A DNA stretch of 21,100 nucleotides from an uncultured Collinsella sp. GTDB taxonomy: Bacteria > Actinomycetota > Coriobacteriia > Coriobacteriales > Coriobacteriaceae. The translations under genes and the position numbers were made by a program. Below the pieces are notes generated by a model. That model worked only from the letters and a program-made list of their open reading frames with translations, did not search any database and was not told where the DNA came from. The stretch is from NCBI GenBank assembly GCA_900756725.1, contig CAAELJ010000015.1, forward strand, positions 1-21,100, in the 5' to 3' direction. Every line of letters begins with the position of its first letter. Position 1 is the first letter of the stretch. Of this stretch, positions 1 through 7,079 are shown piece after piece.

Positions 1-92
1 GCACTTGCTATGACTGTTATCAATTTGTTATCAAAAGACTAATCGAAATCGCTGAAACCCGCATAAACACTGGCTTTTTTAAGCAACTCGAT
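1..92. other. Intergenic edge downstream of guaA
   Basis: AT-rich stretch between the window edge and the guaA stop codon. It contains two direct copies of TGTTATCAA (15-23 and 26-34, 11 bp apart). I see no convincing terminator on the minus strand: the only self-complementary piece is a 4-bp stem around GGCTTTTTTAAGC. The 7-mer ACTCGAT occurs at 86-92 and again at 101-107 inside the end of guaA. No gene is visible. Confidence 0.4.
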
Positions 93-1691
93 TTATTCCC
101 ACTCGATGGTCGCGGGCGGCTTGGACGTGATGTCGTAGCACACGCGGTTGGCACCGGGGACCTCGGCAACGATGCGGCCGGAGATGCGGGCCAGTACGTC
201 GTAGGGCAGCTTGGCCCAGTCGGCGGTCATGGCATCGCTGGATTCGACGGCACGCAGGATGATCGGGCGCTGATAGGTGCGCTCGTCGCCCATAACGCCG
301 ACGGACTTAATGTCGGGCAGGACCGCGAAATACTGCCAGCAGCTGTGCTCGGAGTTGCGCTCACCGGTCTGCTCAAACAGGCGCTGGTTGTAGGCGTCGA
401 GCTCCTCGCGCACGATGGCGTCGGCGTTCTTGAGGATCTCGAGCTTTTCCTTGTCGACCGCGCCGATGATGCGGATGGCCAGACCCGGGCCCGGGAAAGG
501 CTGACGGAACACGATGTGACCCGGCAGGCCAAGCGCCAGACCAAGTGCGCGGACCTCGTCCTTAAAGAAGTGGTCGAGCGGCTCAATGAGGTCGAAGTGC
601 ACGCCATCGGGGAACGGGATCAGGTTGTGATGGCTCTTGATGGTGGCCGTCTTGCCGCCCGTCTTGCGAGCGCCGGACTCGATGATATCGGGGTAGATGG
701 TGCCCTGAGCCAGGTACTTCACGGGTTTACCATCGGTCTCAAGCTGCTGAGCAACCGCGAAGAACTCTTTCCAGAACTGCGTGCCGATGATGCGGCGCTT
801 CTCCTCGGGCTCGGTCACACCGGCCAGAAGCTCGGCATAACGGTCCTCGGCGTGGACGTGGATAAAGTCGACGTCAAACTGCTTGGTGAAGACCTCCTCC
901 ACCTGCTCAGGCTCGCCCTTGCGCAGCAGGCCGTGGTTGATGAACACGCAGGTCATCTGCTTGCCCACGGCGCGAGCGCCCAGCGCAGCCACGACGGAGG
1001 AGTCGACGCCACCGGACAGGGCCAGAATCACGCGGTCGTCGCCGACCTTCTCGCGGAACTCGGCCGTCATGGTCTCGACCAGGTTGTCCATGCTCCAGTT
1101 GGGCTCCAGGCCGCAGATCTCAAACAGGAAATTGCTCAGCAGCTGCTGACCGTACTCGGAGTGCTTGACCTCGGGGTGGAACTGCGTGGTGAAAATCTTG
1201 CGCTCGACGCACTCCATGGCAGCAACCGGGCACACGTCGGTGCTGGCGGTAACGGTAAAGCCCTCGGGCACCTCGGAAACGGCGTCGCGATGGCTCATCC
1301 ACACGGTCTGCTCCATGGGCGTGGAGTTAAAGAGCTTGGCGCCGGCCGTGCGCGTGATGGTGGCGCGGCCGTACTCGCCCACCTCGGAGTGACCGACCTT
1401 GCCTCCGAGCGTCACGGCCGTGATCTGATGGCCGTAGCAGAAGCCCAGGACGGGAAGGCCCAGGTCAAAGATGGCAGGATCGATGGACGGAGCGTCCTCG
1501 GCGTACACGGAAGCCGGACCGCCGGAAAGGATGAGCGCAGAGGCGTTCATCTCGCGAATCTCGTCGGCCGAGATGTCGCAGGGGACAATCTCGGAATACA
1601 CGTTGAGGTCGCGGACGCGACGGGCAATGAGCTGACCGTACTGCGCACCAAAGTCGAGTACGAGGACCTTTGCGGAAGCCTTTTGATCCAT
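93..1691 (-). CDS. guaA: GMP synthase (glutamine-hydrolysing)
   Basis: Converts XMP, ATP and glutamine to GMP, the last step of de novo guanine nucleotide synthesis, in the cytoplasm. The 532-residue product has the family's full length and domain order. An N-terminal class I glutamine amidotransferase (about 8-195) carries the nucleophile Cys85 in GFCYGHQ and His172/Glu174 in FHPE. An ATP-pyrophosphatase domain carries the P-loop SGGVDSS at 226-232. The GMP synthase dimerisation domain ends in the typical KPPATIEWE. I chose the ATG at 1691 (MDQKAS) because an AGAGGGGG-type ribosome binding site precedes it. An upstream in-frame start would add 12 residues (MGTGSPPTRGGT) that overlap this site. 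The gene stands alone and diverges from the asparaginase gene. The identification is secure. Confidence 0.97.
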   Translation of the reverse strand: MDQKASAKVLVLDFGAQYGQLIARRVRDLNVYSEIVPCDISADEIREMNASALILSGGPASVYAEDAPSIDPAIFDLGLPVLGFCYGHQITAVTLGGKVGHSEVGEYGRATITRTAGAKLFNSTPMEQTVWMSHRDAVSEVPEGFTVTASTDVCPVAAMECVERKIFTTQFHPEVKHSEYGQQLLSNFLFEICGLEPNWSMDNLVETMTAEFREKVGDDRVILALSGGVDSSVVAALGARAVGKQMTCVFINHGLLRKGEPEQVEEVFTKQFDVDFIHVHAEDRYAELLAGVTEPEEKRRIIGTQFWKEFFAVAQQLETDGKPVKYLAQGTIYPDIIESGARKTGGKTATIKSHHNLIPFPDGVHFDLIEPLDHFFKDEVRALGLALGLPGHIVFRQPFPGPGLAIRIIGAVDKEKLEILKNADAIVREELDAYNQRLFEQTGERNSEHSCWQYFAVLPDIKSVGVMGDERTYQRPIILRAVESSDAMTADWAKLPYDVLARISGRIVAEVPGANRVCYDITSKPPATIEWE

Positions 1692-1958
1692 GGTTCCCCC
1701 TCTTGTTGGCGGGGAGCCGGTGCCCACCCGCGCGAATAAACGAGAATAACTTTCATAGTGTACACGTTATATGGGGTTTCTCGTCCCTCGCAGCCATCAG
1801 CGCACGGCAAACGCACGACCTGGGCCCCTATTTGCCAGCAATTGAAGTGTTACCAAACGTTACAGATGATGTAATACGTTTGAACATTCGACGCCCTGTG
1901 CCACAATACTGCCGAACGACTCCGCCCTTGCGGCGACAAATACGATAGGAATACCAGC
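1692..1958. other. Divergent spacer guaA / asparaginase
   Basis: A 267-bp spacer that must hold the promoters of both flanking genes. Near guaA lies the short palindrome GTGTACAC, inside an AT-rich patch where a minus-strand -10 such as TACACT could sit, but I find no good -35 partner. The asparaginase side is described separately. No coding sequence is evident. Confidence 0.5.
1854..1907 (+). promoter_or_regulatory. Candidate promoter with overlapping inverted repeat
   Basis: A possible -35 TTGAAC (1880-1885) and -10 CACAAT (1902-1907) are separated by 16 bp, about 50 bp before the asparaginase start. Directly upstream and overlapping the -35 is an interrupted palindrome. CAAACG (1854-1859) pairs with CGTTTG (1877-1882), and TTACA (1860-1864) pairs with TGTAA (1870-1874), around the centre GATGA. 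The position suits an operator, but the regulator is unknown. The promoter call rests on hexamer similarity only. Confidence 0.35.
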
Positions 1959-2972
1959 ATGAAGCGCATCCTTCTCATCGCCACGGGCGGCACCATCGCA
2001 TCGACCGAGGACGGCAACGGCCTCTCCCCCGCCCTGACCGGTGAGGAGCTCGCCCAGAGCGTCCCCGAAATCTCGGGCCTCTGCGAGCTCGACGTCGTGC
2101 AGCCCATGAACATCGACAGCACCAATATGCGCCCGAGCGACTGGATGCGCATCCGCGATGTCATCGTCGAAGGCTATGCCGACCACGACGGCTTTGTGAT
2201 CCTACACGGCACGGACACTATGAGCTACACCGCAGCAGCGCTTTCCTATCTGATCCAGGACAGCCCCAAGCCCATCGTGCTCACCGGCTCGCAAAAGCCC
2301 ATGGGCAACCCTTTTACTGATGCCAAACTTAATCTGTACCAGAGCCTGCTCTATGCGCTCGACGAGCACTCGCACGACGTCTCGATCGTGTTTGGCGGCG
2401 TAGCCATTGCCGGCACGCGCGCCCGCAAACAGCGCACCATGAGCTTTAACGCGTTCATTAGCGTCAACTATCCGCCCATTGCCTACATCCGCAACGACCG
2501 CATTGTGCGCAACGGGCTTCACGGCACTCACCAGAATGAGAGCCCAGTTCATTTCTACGACAGTATTGACCCGCGCGTGTTTGTCCTCAAGCTTACACCC
2601 GGCGTGAACCCGGGTATCCTGGACGCCCTTGCCGATAGCTACGATGCTGTAATTCTTGAGACCTTTGGCATTGGCGGTATTCCCGAGTTTGGTGAGTCCG
2701 GCGAGTCATTCCAGGAGGCGATTTTTCGCTGGGTCGGTTCGGGTCGCACCGTCGTTATGACCACGCAGGTCCCCGAAGAGGGCCTCGATCTGGGCGTTTA
2801 TGAGGTCGGCCGAGCTTACGCCGATCATCCGGGTATTTTGCGCGGCGACGACATGACCACCGAGACGCTCGTGGCCAAAACCATGTGGGCGCTCGGCCAG
2901 TCACGTGATGCGGCCGAGATTCAGCGCCTGTTCTACAGCCAAGTCAACCACGACCGCATCCCGATGGCGTAG
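1959..2972 (+). CDS. ansA: Type I L-asparaginase
   Basis: Hydrolyses L-asparagine to aspartate and ammonia. The 337-residue protein has both signature motifs of the bacterial asparaginase family: ATGGTIAS at 8-15, with the nucleophile Thr12, and HGTDTM at 83-88, whose Thr85/Asp86 act on the water/base side. There is no signal peptide, and the length matches cytoplasmic type I enzymes (AnsA) rather than secreted type II enzymes. The start at 1959 follows a weak TAGGAA motif. The C-terminal domain (about 215-337) is the usual smaller allosteric or oligomerisation domain. The gene is monocistronic, divergent from guaA and followed by a repeat-bearing spacer. The family call is secure; the type I assignment rests on length, lack of a leader and overall similarity. 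Confidence 0.92.
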   Translation: MKRILLIATGGTIASTEDGNGLSPALTGEELAQSVPEISGLCELDVVQPMNIDSTNMRPSDWMRIRDVIVEGYADHDGFVILHGTDTMSYTAAALSYLIQDSPKPIVLTGSQKPMGNPFTDAKLNLYQSLLYALDEHSHDVSIVFGGVAIAGTRARKQRTMSFNAFISVNYPPIAYIRNDRIVRNGLHGTHQNESPVHFYDSIDPRVFVLKLTPGVNPGILDALADSYDAVILETFGIGGIPEFGESGESFQEAIFRWVGSGRTVVMTTQVPEEGLDLGVYEVGRAYADHPGILRGDDMTTETLVAKTMWALGQSRDAAEIQRLFYSQVNHDRIPMA

Positions 2973-3288
2973 CTAAAACAAAATCCGCCTCTTTGGGCCT
3001 TGTAGGGCACGTGGTACCCCTCGGAACGTGCAAAAAGCGGAGTTTTCAGCATCCGCCCCTTCCGGGAACGTTAAAACCGCTGGCTGTAAATTGCCTTTCG
3101 ACTCGAAAGACTCGTTCCGCGCGCTTGTTATTCCTCATATTATTGAATTTTGTGGATAATCCAAAACATTACGCGTCGTATTTGTGGCCCCGGCTGCCGT
3201 TAAATTATTGAGGGATGCTGAATACTCGCGTTTTGCACGCCGCCGTCGGGGGGACCCGTTCAACAAGCGGCAAATCTAGCAAAAAAGG
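2973..3288. other. Intergenic region with paired inverted repeat
   Basis: A 316-bp spacer between the convergent asparaginase and Xre genes. It holds the two inverted copies of the repeat at 3027-3239 and, at its left end, the short inverted repeat GCACGT (3007-3012) / ACGTGC (3026-3031). Imperfectly complementary AAAATCCGCC/GCGGAGTTTT arms around 2980-2990 and 3037-3045 could form a larger terminator-like fold behind the asparaginase gene. A possible 72-codon reading frame crosses the region but has no ribosome binding site and reads through the repeat, so I do not call a gene. Confidence 0.5.
3027..3239. repeat. Inverted pair of a ~28-bp repeat
   Basis: The left copy occupies 3027-3054 and the right copy, inverted, 3213-3239. 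Read in the same orientation both have the frame CGTGCAAAA...GCG...AG.(T)TTCAGCATCC, with two or three substitutions and one single-base gap. Similarity continues weakly outward into the C-rich GG.(A/C)CCCC sequence beside each copy, giving about 45 bp per arm. The 158 bp between the arms is AT-rich and shows no gene. The layout resembles the ends of a small non-autonomous element or a paired palindromic intergenic repeat. No target-site duplication was identified. Confidence 0.6.
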
Positions 3289-3507
3289 CTACTCGATACC
3301 CTCGAGAAGCTCTGACACCGTCATGCCGAGTGCGGGCGCGATCTTAAATAGAACCTTGAGCGTGAAATTTGCCGTCCCATCTTCGATTCGGTCGAGGTAG
3401 GGTCGGCTGATTCCTGTCGCCACACAAAAATCAACCTTGGAGATACCAAGGTCTCTGCGTGTCTCTTCGACCCGCCTGCCAAGAATCTGTTTCGCACGTT
3501 CGTCCAT
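3289..3507 (-). CDS. Small Xre-family HTH transcriptional regulator
   Basis: A 72-residue protein that is essentially one lambda-repressor-like helix-turn-helix domain (about residues 6-68). It shows the family pattern RRVEETRRDLGIS, then DFCVATGISRPYLDRIEDG (recognition helix about 34-43), then LKVLFKIAPALGMTVSELL. There is no effector or protease domain, so it resembles the small DNA-binding partner of a two-gene module or a stand-alone autoregulator. The start at 3507 has no clear Shine-Dalgarno sequence; the next ATG upstream (3536) is in another frame. It diverges from the unknown gene at 3584, and the 24-bp palindrome between them is its obvious candidate operator. Confidence 0.85.
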   Translation of the reverse strand: MDERAKQILGRRVEETRRDLGISKVDFCVATGISRPYLDRIEDGTANFTLKVLFKIAPALGMTVSELLEGIE

Positions 3508-3536
3508 GCAGCCGAGTTTGAAATGGAGCCGAACAT

Positions 3537-3560
3537 AAACGTAAACTATAGTTTACGTTT
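3537..3560. promoter_or_regulatory. Perfect 24-bp palindrome, likely Xre operator with overlapping -10 elements
   Basis: The 24 bases are a perfect palindrome, with half-site AAACGTAAACTA and its complement. Because the centre is CTATAG, each strand carries TATAGT (3547-3552 on plus, 3545-3550 on minus), a good -10 hexamer facing each of the two divergent genes. No strong -35 was found on either side. A dimeric repressor bound here would block both promoters at once. The binding protein is inferred from adjacency to the Xre gene. Confidence 0.7.
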
Positions 3561-3583
3561 TGCCGAATACACAGGAGTTTTCT

Positions 3584-3973
3584 ATGTCGGGTTCTTCGGT
3601 CCGCACGTACCGAGCCACACTTCGCACAAACAGCGCACCGCCCAAGCTCGTCGTCGTTGAAGCAGAATGTCTTTCGCCCGATGAGCGCACAGCATTTGCA
3701 TTGCTATCAAGTCGCGTCGCCGCCGTTTTGGTCCCTTGCCCGGCGCAAGGTGAACTTGCCATCCAATGCCAAGCGCACAGCTGCTCGCTCAATCAGGCTG
3801 CCGTAATCGTAACCAGCCAACACGGCCTGTCGCTCCTTTTGGAAGCCGGCATCGCGCTCGCCCTCCGCGGCGCCGGATACGAAAACGAGGCCGCCGCCGA
3901 CATGGTCTTTCAACCACGATCGAGCGGCGGCCTCGCAGCAGCCATCGAATATGCTTGCAGGCTCGTTGCCTAA
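3584..3973 (+). CDS. Hypothetical protein paired with Xre regulator
   Basis: Not recognised. The ATG at 3584 is preceded by CAGGAG at a good distance; an in-frame TTG at 3560 lies inside the palindrome and is rejected. The 129-residue product has a Ser/Thr/Arg-rich N-terminus (1-20), a beta-like segment KLVVVEAECL (21-30), a segment VAAVLVPCP (45-53) and another AAVIVTSQHG (72-81). The rest is Ala-rich helix (82-98, 116-129). Five cysteines (29, 52, 62, 67, 125) do not form a recognisable metal motif. No signal peptide or membrane helix is evident. It ends 9 bp before the convergent DUF1648-like gene. The shared palindrome suggests control by the divergent Xre protein. A toxin-like or regulatory partner role is possible but unsupported by sequence motifs. 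Confidence 0.7.
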   Translation: MSGSSVRTYRATLRTNSAPPKLVVVEAECLSPDERTAFALLSSRVAAVLVPCPAQGELAIQCQAHSCSLNQAAVIVTSQHGLSLLLEAGIALALRGAGYENEAAADMVFQPRSSGGLAAAIEYACRLVA

Positions 3974-3982
3974 AGGCGCAAG

Positions 3983-4366
3983 CTAAAAGCCCAGGCCAAA
4001 GCCCATACCGGTAATCGCCGAATACATAAAGTAGACGTTGATTACGTTGAGAAACACACCCGTGATGCAGCCGTTTCGCAGGTAGCGCTCGCACACGATG
4101 CGCGCCATGGCGGCGGAGTCATCATTGTTTTTAGCCTGGCGTCCCGCCGTAAAGTACGTCGCCACGCTCAGCAGCAGATTGAGCACCGGCAACGCCAGCA
4201 GCTCGTAGCTCTTGCCCCAGCGCGTCGCCTCGCCGGCGGCATTAAACTTCGTTGCCACCTCGGGACCAATGTTGGGGATAACACACGCTGCGACCACCAG
4301 CGGAATCACCGCAAGTACGAGCAGCGCAATACCCATGTAGCCAGCTTTTTTGCCATATTTAAACAT
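3983..4366 (-). CDS. DUF1648/SdpI-like small membrane protein
   Basis: A 127-residue protein with three predicted membrane helices (about 10-30, 55-73, 100-120). Between the first two lies PNIGPEVATKFNAAGEATRWG, which follows the DUF1648 pattern of a conserved proline, then H/KFNAxGxxxRWG, then a second helix. The family includes the N-terminal part of SdpI-type immunity proteins, but most members have no known function and this one lacks the longer SdpI C-terminal region. The start at 4366 has an AAGGA ribosome binding site that lies inside the 11-bp gap after ychF, so the two are almost certainly co-transcribed. It converges with the hypothetical gene ending at 3973. The domain call is from pattern recognition; the function is unknown. 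Confidence 0.75.
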   Translation of the reverse strand: MFKYGKKAGYMGIALLVLAVIPLVVAACVIPNIGPEVATKFNAAGEATRWGKSYELLALPVLNLLLSVATYFTAGRQAKNNDDSAAMARIVCERYLRNGCITGVFLNVINVYFMYSAITGMGFGLGF

Positions 4367-4377
4367 ATGCGTCGTCC

Positions 4378-5454
4378 TTACACGTTAAAGCGGAAGTGCA
4401 CGACGTCGCCATCGGCCATGACATAGTCCTTGCCCTCAATACGCAGCTTGCCGGCAGCCTTGGCGCCCTGCTCGCCACCGAGCTCGATGTAGTCGTCGTA
4501 GCCAATGACCTCGGCCTTAATAAAGCCGCGCTCAAAGTCGGTGTGGATGACACCGGCGGCCTGCGGGGCGGTCGCGCCCTGACGCACCGTCCAGGCCTTG
4601 ACCTCCATCTCGCCGGCCGTAAAGAACGACTGCAGGCCGAGCAGCTTGTAGGCGGCCTGAGCGAGCACGTCCAGACCGGGCTGCTCCAGGCCCAGGCTCT
4701 CCAGGTAGTCGGCAGCGTCCTCGGGATCGAGCTCGGAAAGCTCGGCCTCGATCTTGGCGCAGATCGGCAGCGGCTTGACGCCATCAATGGGCGCCAGGTC
4801 CTCGTTGAGCATGTCCTCGTCTACGTTGGCCACATACAGGATGGGCTTCATGGTGAGCAGGAACAAGCCCTTGGCAGCGGCGCGCTCCTCGTCGGTCATC
4901 TCCATGGACGCGGCGCGCTTGCCCTCGTTGAGCCAGGCAAGCAGGCGCTTGGCGACCTCAAACTTGGGCATGAGCTCCTTGTCGCGCTTGGCCTCCTTCT
5001 CGAGCTTGGGCAGCTGCTTCTCGAGCGTGCCCATGTCGGCCAGGATGAGCTCGGTCATGATGGTGTCGGCATCGCCGGCGGGATCGACGAACTCGCCCGT
5101 GCGGCCCACCTCACGCATGACGTTGGGGTCCTTAAAGTAGCGCACGACCTCGCAGATAGCGTCGGTCTCGCGGATGTTTGCCAAGAACTGGTTGCCCAGG
5201 CCCTCGCCCTCGTTAGCGCCCTTCACCAGACCTGCGATGTCGACAAACTCGACCGTAGCCGGCACAATGCGGCCGGGGTTGACGATGTCGGCGAGCTTTT
5301 GCAAGCGGCTATCGGGCACGTCGACGATACCCACGTTGGGGTCGATTGTGGCAAACGGGTAGTTGGCGGCAAGACCGGTCTTTTTGGTAAGCGCGGTGAA
5401 CAGCGTCGACTTGCCCACGTTGGGCAGGCCCACGATACCGATGGAAAGGGACAC
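4378..5454 (-). CDS. ychF: Ribosome-associated ATPase/GTPase YchF (OLA1 family)
   Basis: A 358-residue TRAFAC-class P-loop NTPase of the Obg/YchF family. YchF proteins bind ribosomes and favour ATP; the physiological role is linked to translation and stress responses. Visible features are the P-loop GLPNVGKS at 9-16, the switch II motif DIAGLVKGA, a nucleotide-specificity region in ILYVANVDED where most GTPases have NKxD, and the C-terminal TGS-like domain ending in VVHFRFNV. The start is a GTG at 5454 (MSLSIGIVG), chosen because AAAGGAG lies five bases upstream and family members begin exactly here. A longer frame upstream reads through a strong hairpin and has no homologous features. A TATACT element (minus strand, 5492-5497) could be its -10. 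It is followed after 11 bp by the DUF1648-like gene. Confidence 0.95.
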   Translation of the reverse strand: MSLSIGIVGLPNVGKSTLFTALTKKTGLAANYPFATIDPNVGIVDVPDSRLQKLADIVNPGRIVPATVEFVDIAGLVKGANEGEGLGNQFLANIRETDAICEVVRYFKDPNVMREVGRTGEFVDPAGDADTIMTELILADMGTLEKQLPKLEKEAKRDKELMPKFEVAKRLLAWLNEGKRAASMEMTDEERAAAKGLFLLTMKPILYVANVDEDMLNEDLAPIDGVKPLPICAKIEAELSELDPEDAADYLESLGLEQPGLDVLAQAAYKLLGLQSFFTAGEMEVKAWTVRQGATAPQAAGVIHTDFERGFIKAEVIGYDDYIELGGEQGAKAAGKLRIEGKDYVMADGDVVHFRFNV

Positions 5455-5497
5455 GACAGCTCCTTTTGGTACAGGTACTTCAAACTGCATAAGTATA

Positions 5498-5541
5498 GCG
5501 CCGCCGCAGCATCTGGGCGAACCCGGACGCCACGGCGGCGC
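5498..5541 (-). other. Strong hairpin between glvA and ychF
   Basis: GCGCCGCCG (5498-5506) pairs perfectly with CGGCGGCGC (5533-5541). Inside, TCTGGG (5512-5517) and CCCGGA (5522-5527) close a four-base loop that reads TTCG on the minus strand. The fold is a long GC-rich stem with one symmetric 5-by-5 internal loop. It lies after the glvA stop (5582, minus) but has no T-run, so it may stop transcription only in part, protect the glvA mRNA 3' end, or insulate ychF. Confidence 0.55.
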
Positions 5542-5581
5542 AAATGAAGCAGAGATGAGTGAGAGTTCGAGACTGCAGTCC

Positions 5582-6925
5582 TTACTTAAGCTCGGGCCAG
5601 AAATCCTTGTTGGCCTCGATGAGCTCGTCCAGGATCTGCTTAGCAACGCTCGCCGAAGGAATGGTCTTGGAGAGCGTGAGTGCCTGCCAGAGCTTCTGGT
5701 AGCTGCCCTCGACCCAAGCCTGGACAACGAGCTTCTCGACGGAAACCTGCTGCTCCATCAGGCCCTTCTGGAACTGCGGAATCGGGCCCTGGCAGATCTT
5801 CTCAAAGCCGTTGGAACCGACGATGCAAGGCACCTCGACCATGGCCGTCGGGTCGAAGTTGGGCACAGCGCCATCGTTGGGGACGATCAGCAGGAAGCGC
5901 TCGAGCGTGTTCTCGGCCAGTGCGCAGGCAAGGTCGACGATGTAGTTGGCATGTACATCTGGCTCAAAGCCGCCGTCTTTAGCCGTACCCTTGGCGATGA
6001 TGTCGCGGCAAGCGCCAAAGACCTTCTTCTCGCGGCCGTCCATAACCTCATTGGCGCGAGTGTAGTTGGGGTCAGACGTCTCGACGACATAGTCCGGGTA
6101 CAGGTAATACTTGAGGTAGGTATTGGGAATCGTCTCGGGATCGACAGCATAGACATCCTTGGCCTTGCCGAAGGTGTGAATCCAGCTCTCCTCGACATGC
6201 TGCTCCTTGCCGGCCTCGTGCTCGATGCCGTCCAGGTAGCCGTTCTTAGCCATGTGCTCCTTAATCTGCGGCATGAGGTCGTTGCCGTCCTTGTCGTAGA
6301 TCTTGCTCCACCAACCAAAGTGGTTGAGGCCGTAGTAGCTATACTGCAGCTCGCGACGATCCTTGATGCCGCACATACGGCTCATCTTATCCATGAGGTC
6401 GATCGGCATGTCGCAGATGTTGATGATGCGGCTGTTGGGGCGCAGCACGCGGCAAGCCTCGGCGACGATGGCCGCAGGGTTGGAGTAGTTGAGCATCCAG
6501 GCGTTGGGGCTGTACTTCTCCATGTAGTCGAGGATCTCGATAACGCCGCCGATGGAGCGCATGCCGTAGGCGATACCGCCGGCACCGCAGGTCTCTTGGC
6601 CAACGCAGCCGTACTTGAGAGGAATCTTCTCGTCGAGCTCACGCATGGCGTACAGGCCGACGCGGATGTGAGCAAGGACGAAGTCGGTCCCGGTGAATGC
6701 GGTCTCGGGGTCGGTGGTGTAGCTAAACTCAACCTCGGGGGCGTTCTCGTGGAAGTAGATCTCGCAGGCCTTGGCCACGGTCTCCTGGCGCTCGGCGTTG
6801 TTGTCGTAGAAGGTCACCTTGTTGACCGGGAAGCGGTCGCGCTCCTCAAGCAGCATCAGAGCGATGCCCGGGGTGAAGGTAGAGCCACCGCCGGCAATGG
6901 TCACGGCATAGTTTTTCTTGGACAT
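5582..6925 (-). CDS. glvA: 6-phospho-alpha-glucosidase (GH4, NAD+/Mn2+-dependent)
   Basis: Cleaves 6-phospho-alpha-glucosides such as maltose 6'-phosphate to glucose 6-phosphate plus the aglycone, by the redox-elimination mechanism of glycoside hydrolase family 4. The 447-residue sequence is strikingly like Bacillus GlvA/MalA. It has the NAD-binding start VTIAGGGSTFTPG (8-20), the metal and acid motif CDMPI with Cys171/Asp172, and GLNHFGWW with His202. The general base tyrosine of GlvA (Tyr265) maps to Tyr270 after a 5-residue insertion near 231-246. These residues match the known GlvA catalytic set. CDMP is the motif that separates alpha-glucoside enzymes from beta and galactoside GH4 enzymes. 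A strong GAGGAGG ribosome binding site precedes the start at 6925. It lies 154 bp downstream of the PTS permease gene, which supplies its phosphorylated substrate. Confidence 0.95.
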   Translation of the reverse strand: MSKKNYAVTIAGGGSTFTPGIALMLLEERDRFPVNKVTFYDNNAERQETVAKACEIYFHENAPEVEFSYTTDPETAFTGTDFVLAHIRVGLYAMRELDEKIPLKYGCVGQETCGAGGIAYGMRSIGGVIEILDYMEKYSPNAWMLNYSNPAAIVAEACRVLRPNSRIINICDMPIDLMDKMSRMCGIKDRRELQYSYYGLNHFGWWSKIYDKDGNDLMPQIKEHMAKNGYLDGIEHEAGKEQHVEESWIHTFGKAKDVYAVDPETIPNTYLKYYLYPDYVVETSDPNYTRANEVMDGREKKVFGACRDIIAKGTAKDGGFEPDVHANYIVDLACALAENTLERFLLIVPNDGAVPNFDPTAMVEVPCIVGSNGFEKICQGPIPQFQKGLMEQQVSVEKLVVQAWVEGSYQKLWQALTLSKTIPSASVAKQILDELIEANKDFWPELK

Positions 6926-7021
6926 GATGTCCTCCTCATTCTGGCCGCTTGCTCAATCCATCCCCGTACGCGGCCTGCACGGTTTGGAATTGTTACCTAG
7001 AAGTGGAGTTTTTATCCCTAG

Positions 7022-7061
7022 AATCGGCCTTGCGGTGCATACCGGCTCTGCAAGGCCGATT
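7022..7061 (-). other. Intercistronic hairpin between PTS permease and glvA
   Basis: AATCGGCCTTGC (7022-7033) is a perfect 12-bp inverted repeat of GCAAGGCCGATT (7050-7061), with a 16-base loop. It sits in the 154-bp gap between the permease stop and the glvA start. On the minus strand it is followed by CTAGGGATAAAAAC, not a T-run, so full termination is unlikely. It more probably sets mRNA processing or the relative levels of the two products. Confidence 0.6.
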
Positions 7062-7079
7062 GTTTCGATGGACGATGGT

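Noticed and set aside
345..1739. 464-codon plus-strand frame opposite guaA
   Set aside because: Antisense shadow of a secure gene in GC-rich DNA; leucine/glycine/valine/histidine-rich composition without any domain.
2993..3211. 72-codon plus-strand frame after the asparaginase gene
   Set aside because: Reads through the inverted repeat copy, has no ribosome binding site and no recognisable domain.
3584..3973. Toxin of a toxin-antitoxin pair with the Xre protein
   Set aside because: Gene arrangement is divergent rather than co-directional and no toxin family motif is visible, so no such function is assigned.
5455..5727. Extended N-terminus for YchF
   Set aside because: The extra ~90 codons include a strong hairpin and part of glvA antisense; the GTG at 5454 has a good ribosome binding site and matches the family start.
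5363..7000. 545-codon plus-strand frame opposite glvA and the start of ychF
   Set aside because: Mirror frame of GlvA codons; crosses a gene boundary and hairpin, no ribosome binding site, no motif.
7022..7061. Rho-independent terminator after the PTS permease
   Set aside because: Good stem but no T-run on the minus strand, and glvA directly downstream needs transcription; kept as an intercistronic hairpin.
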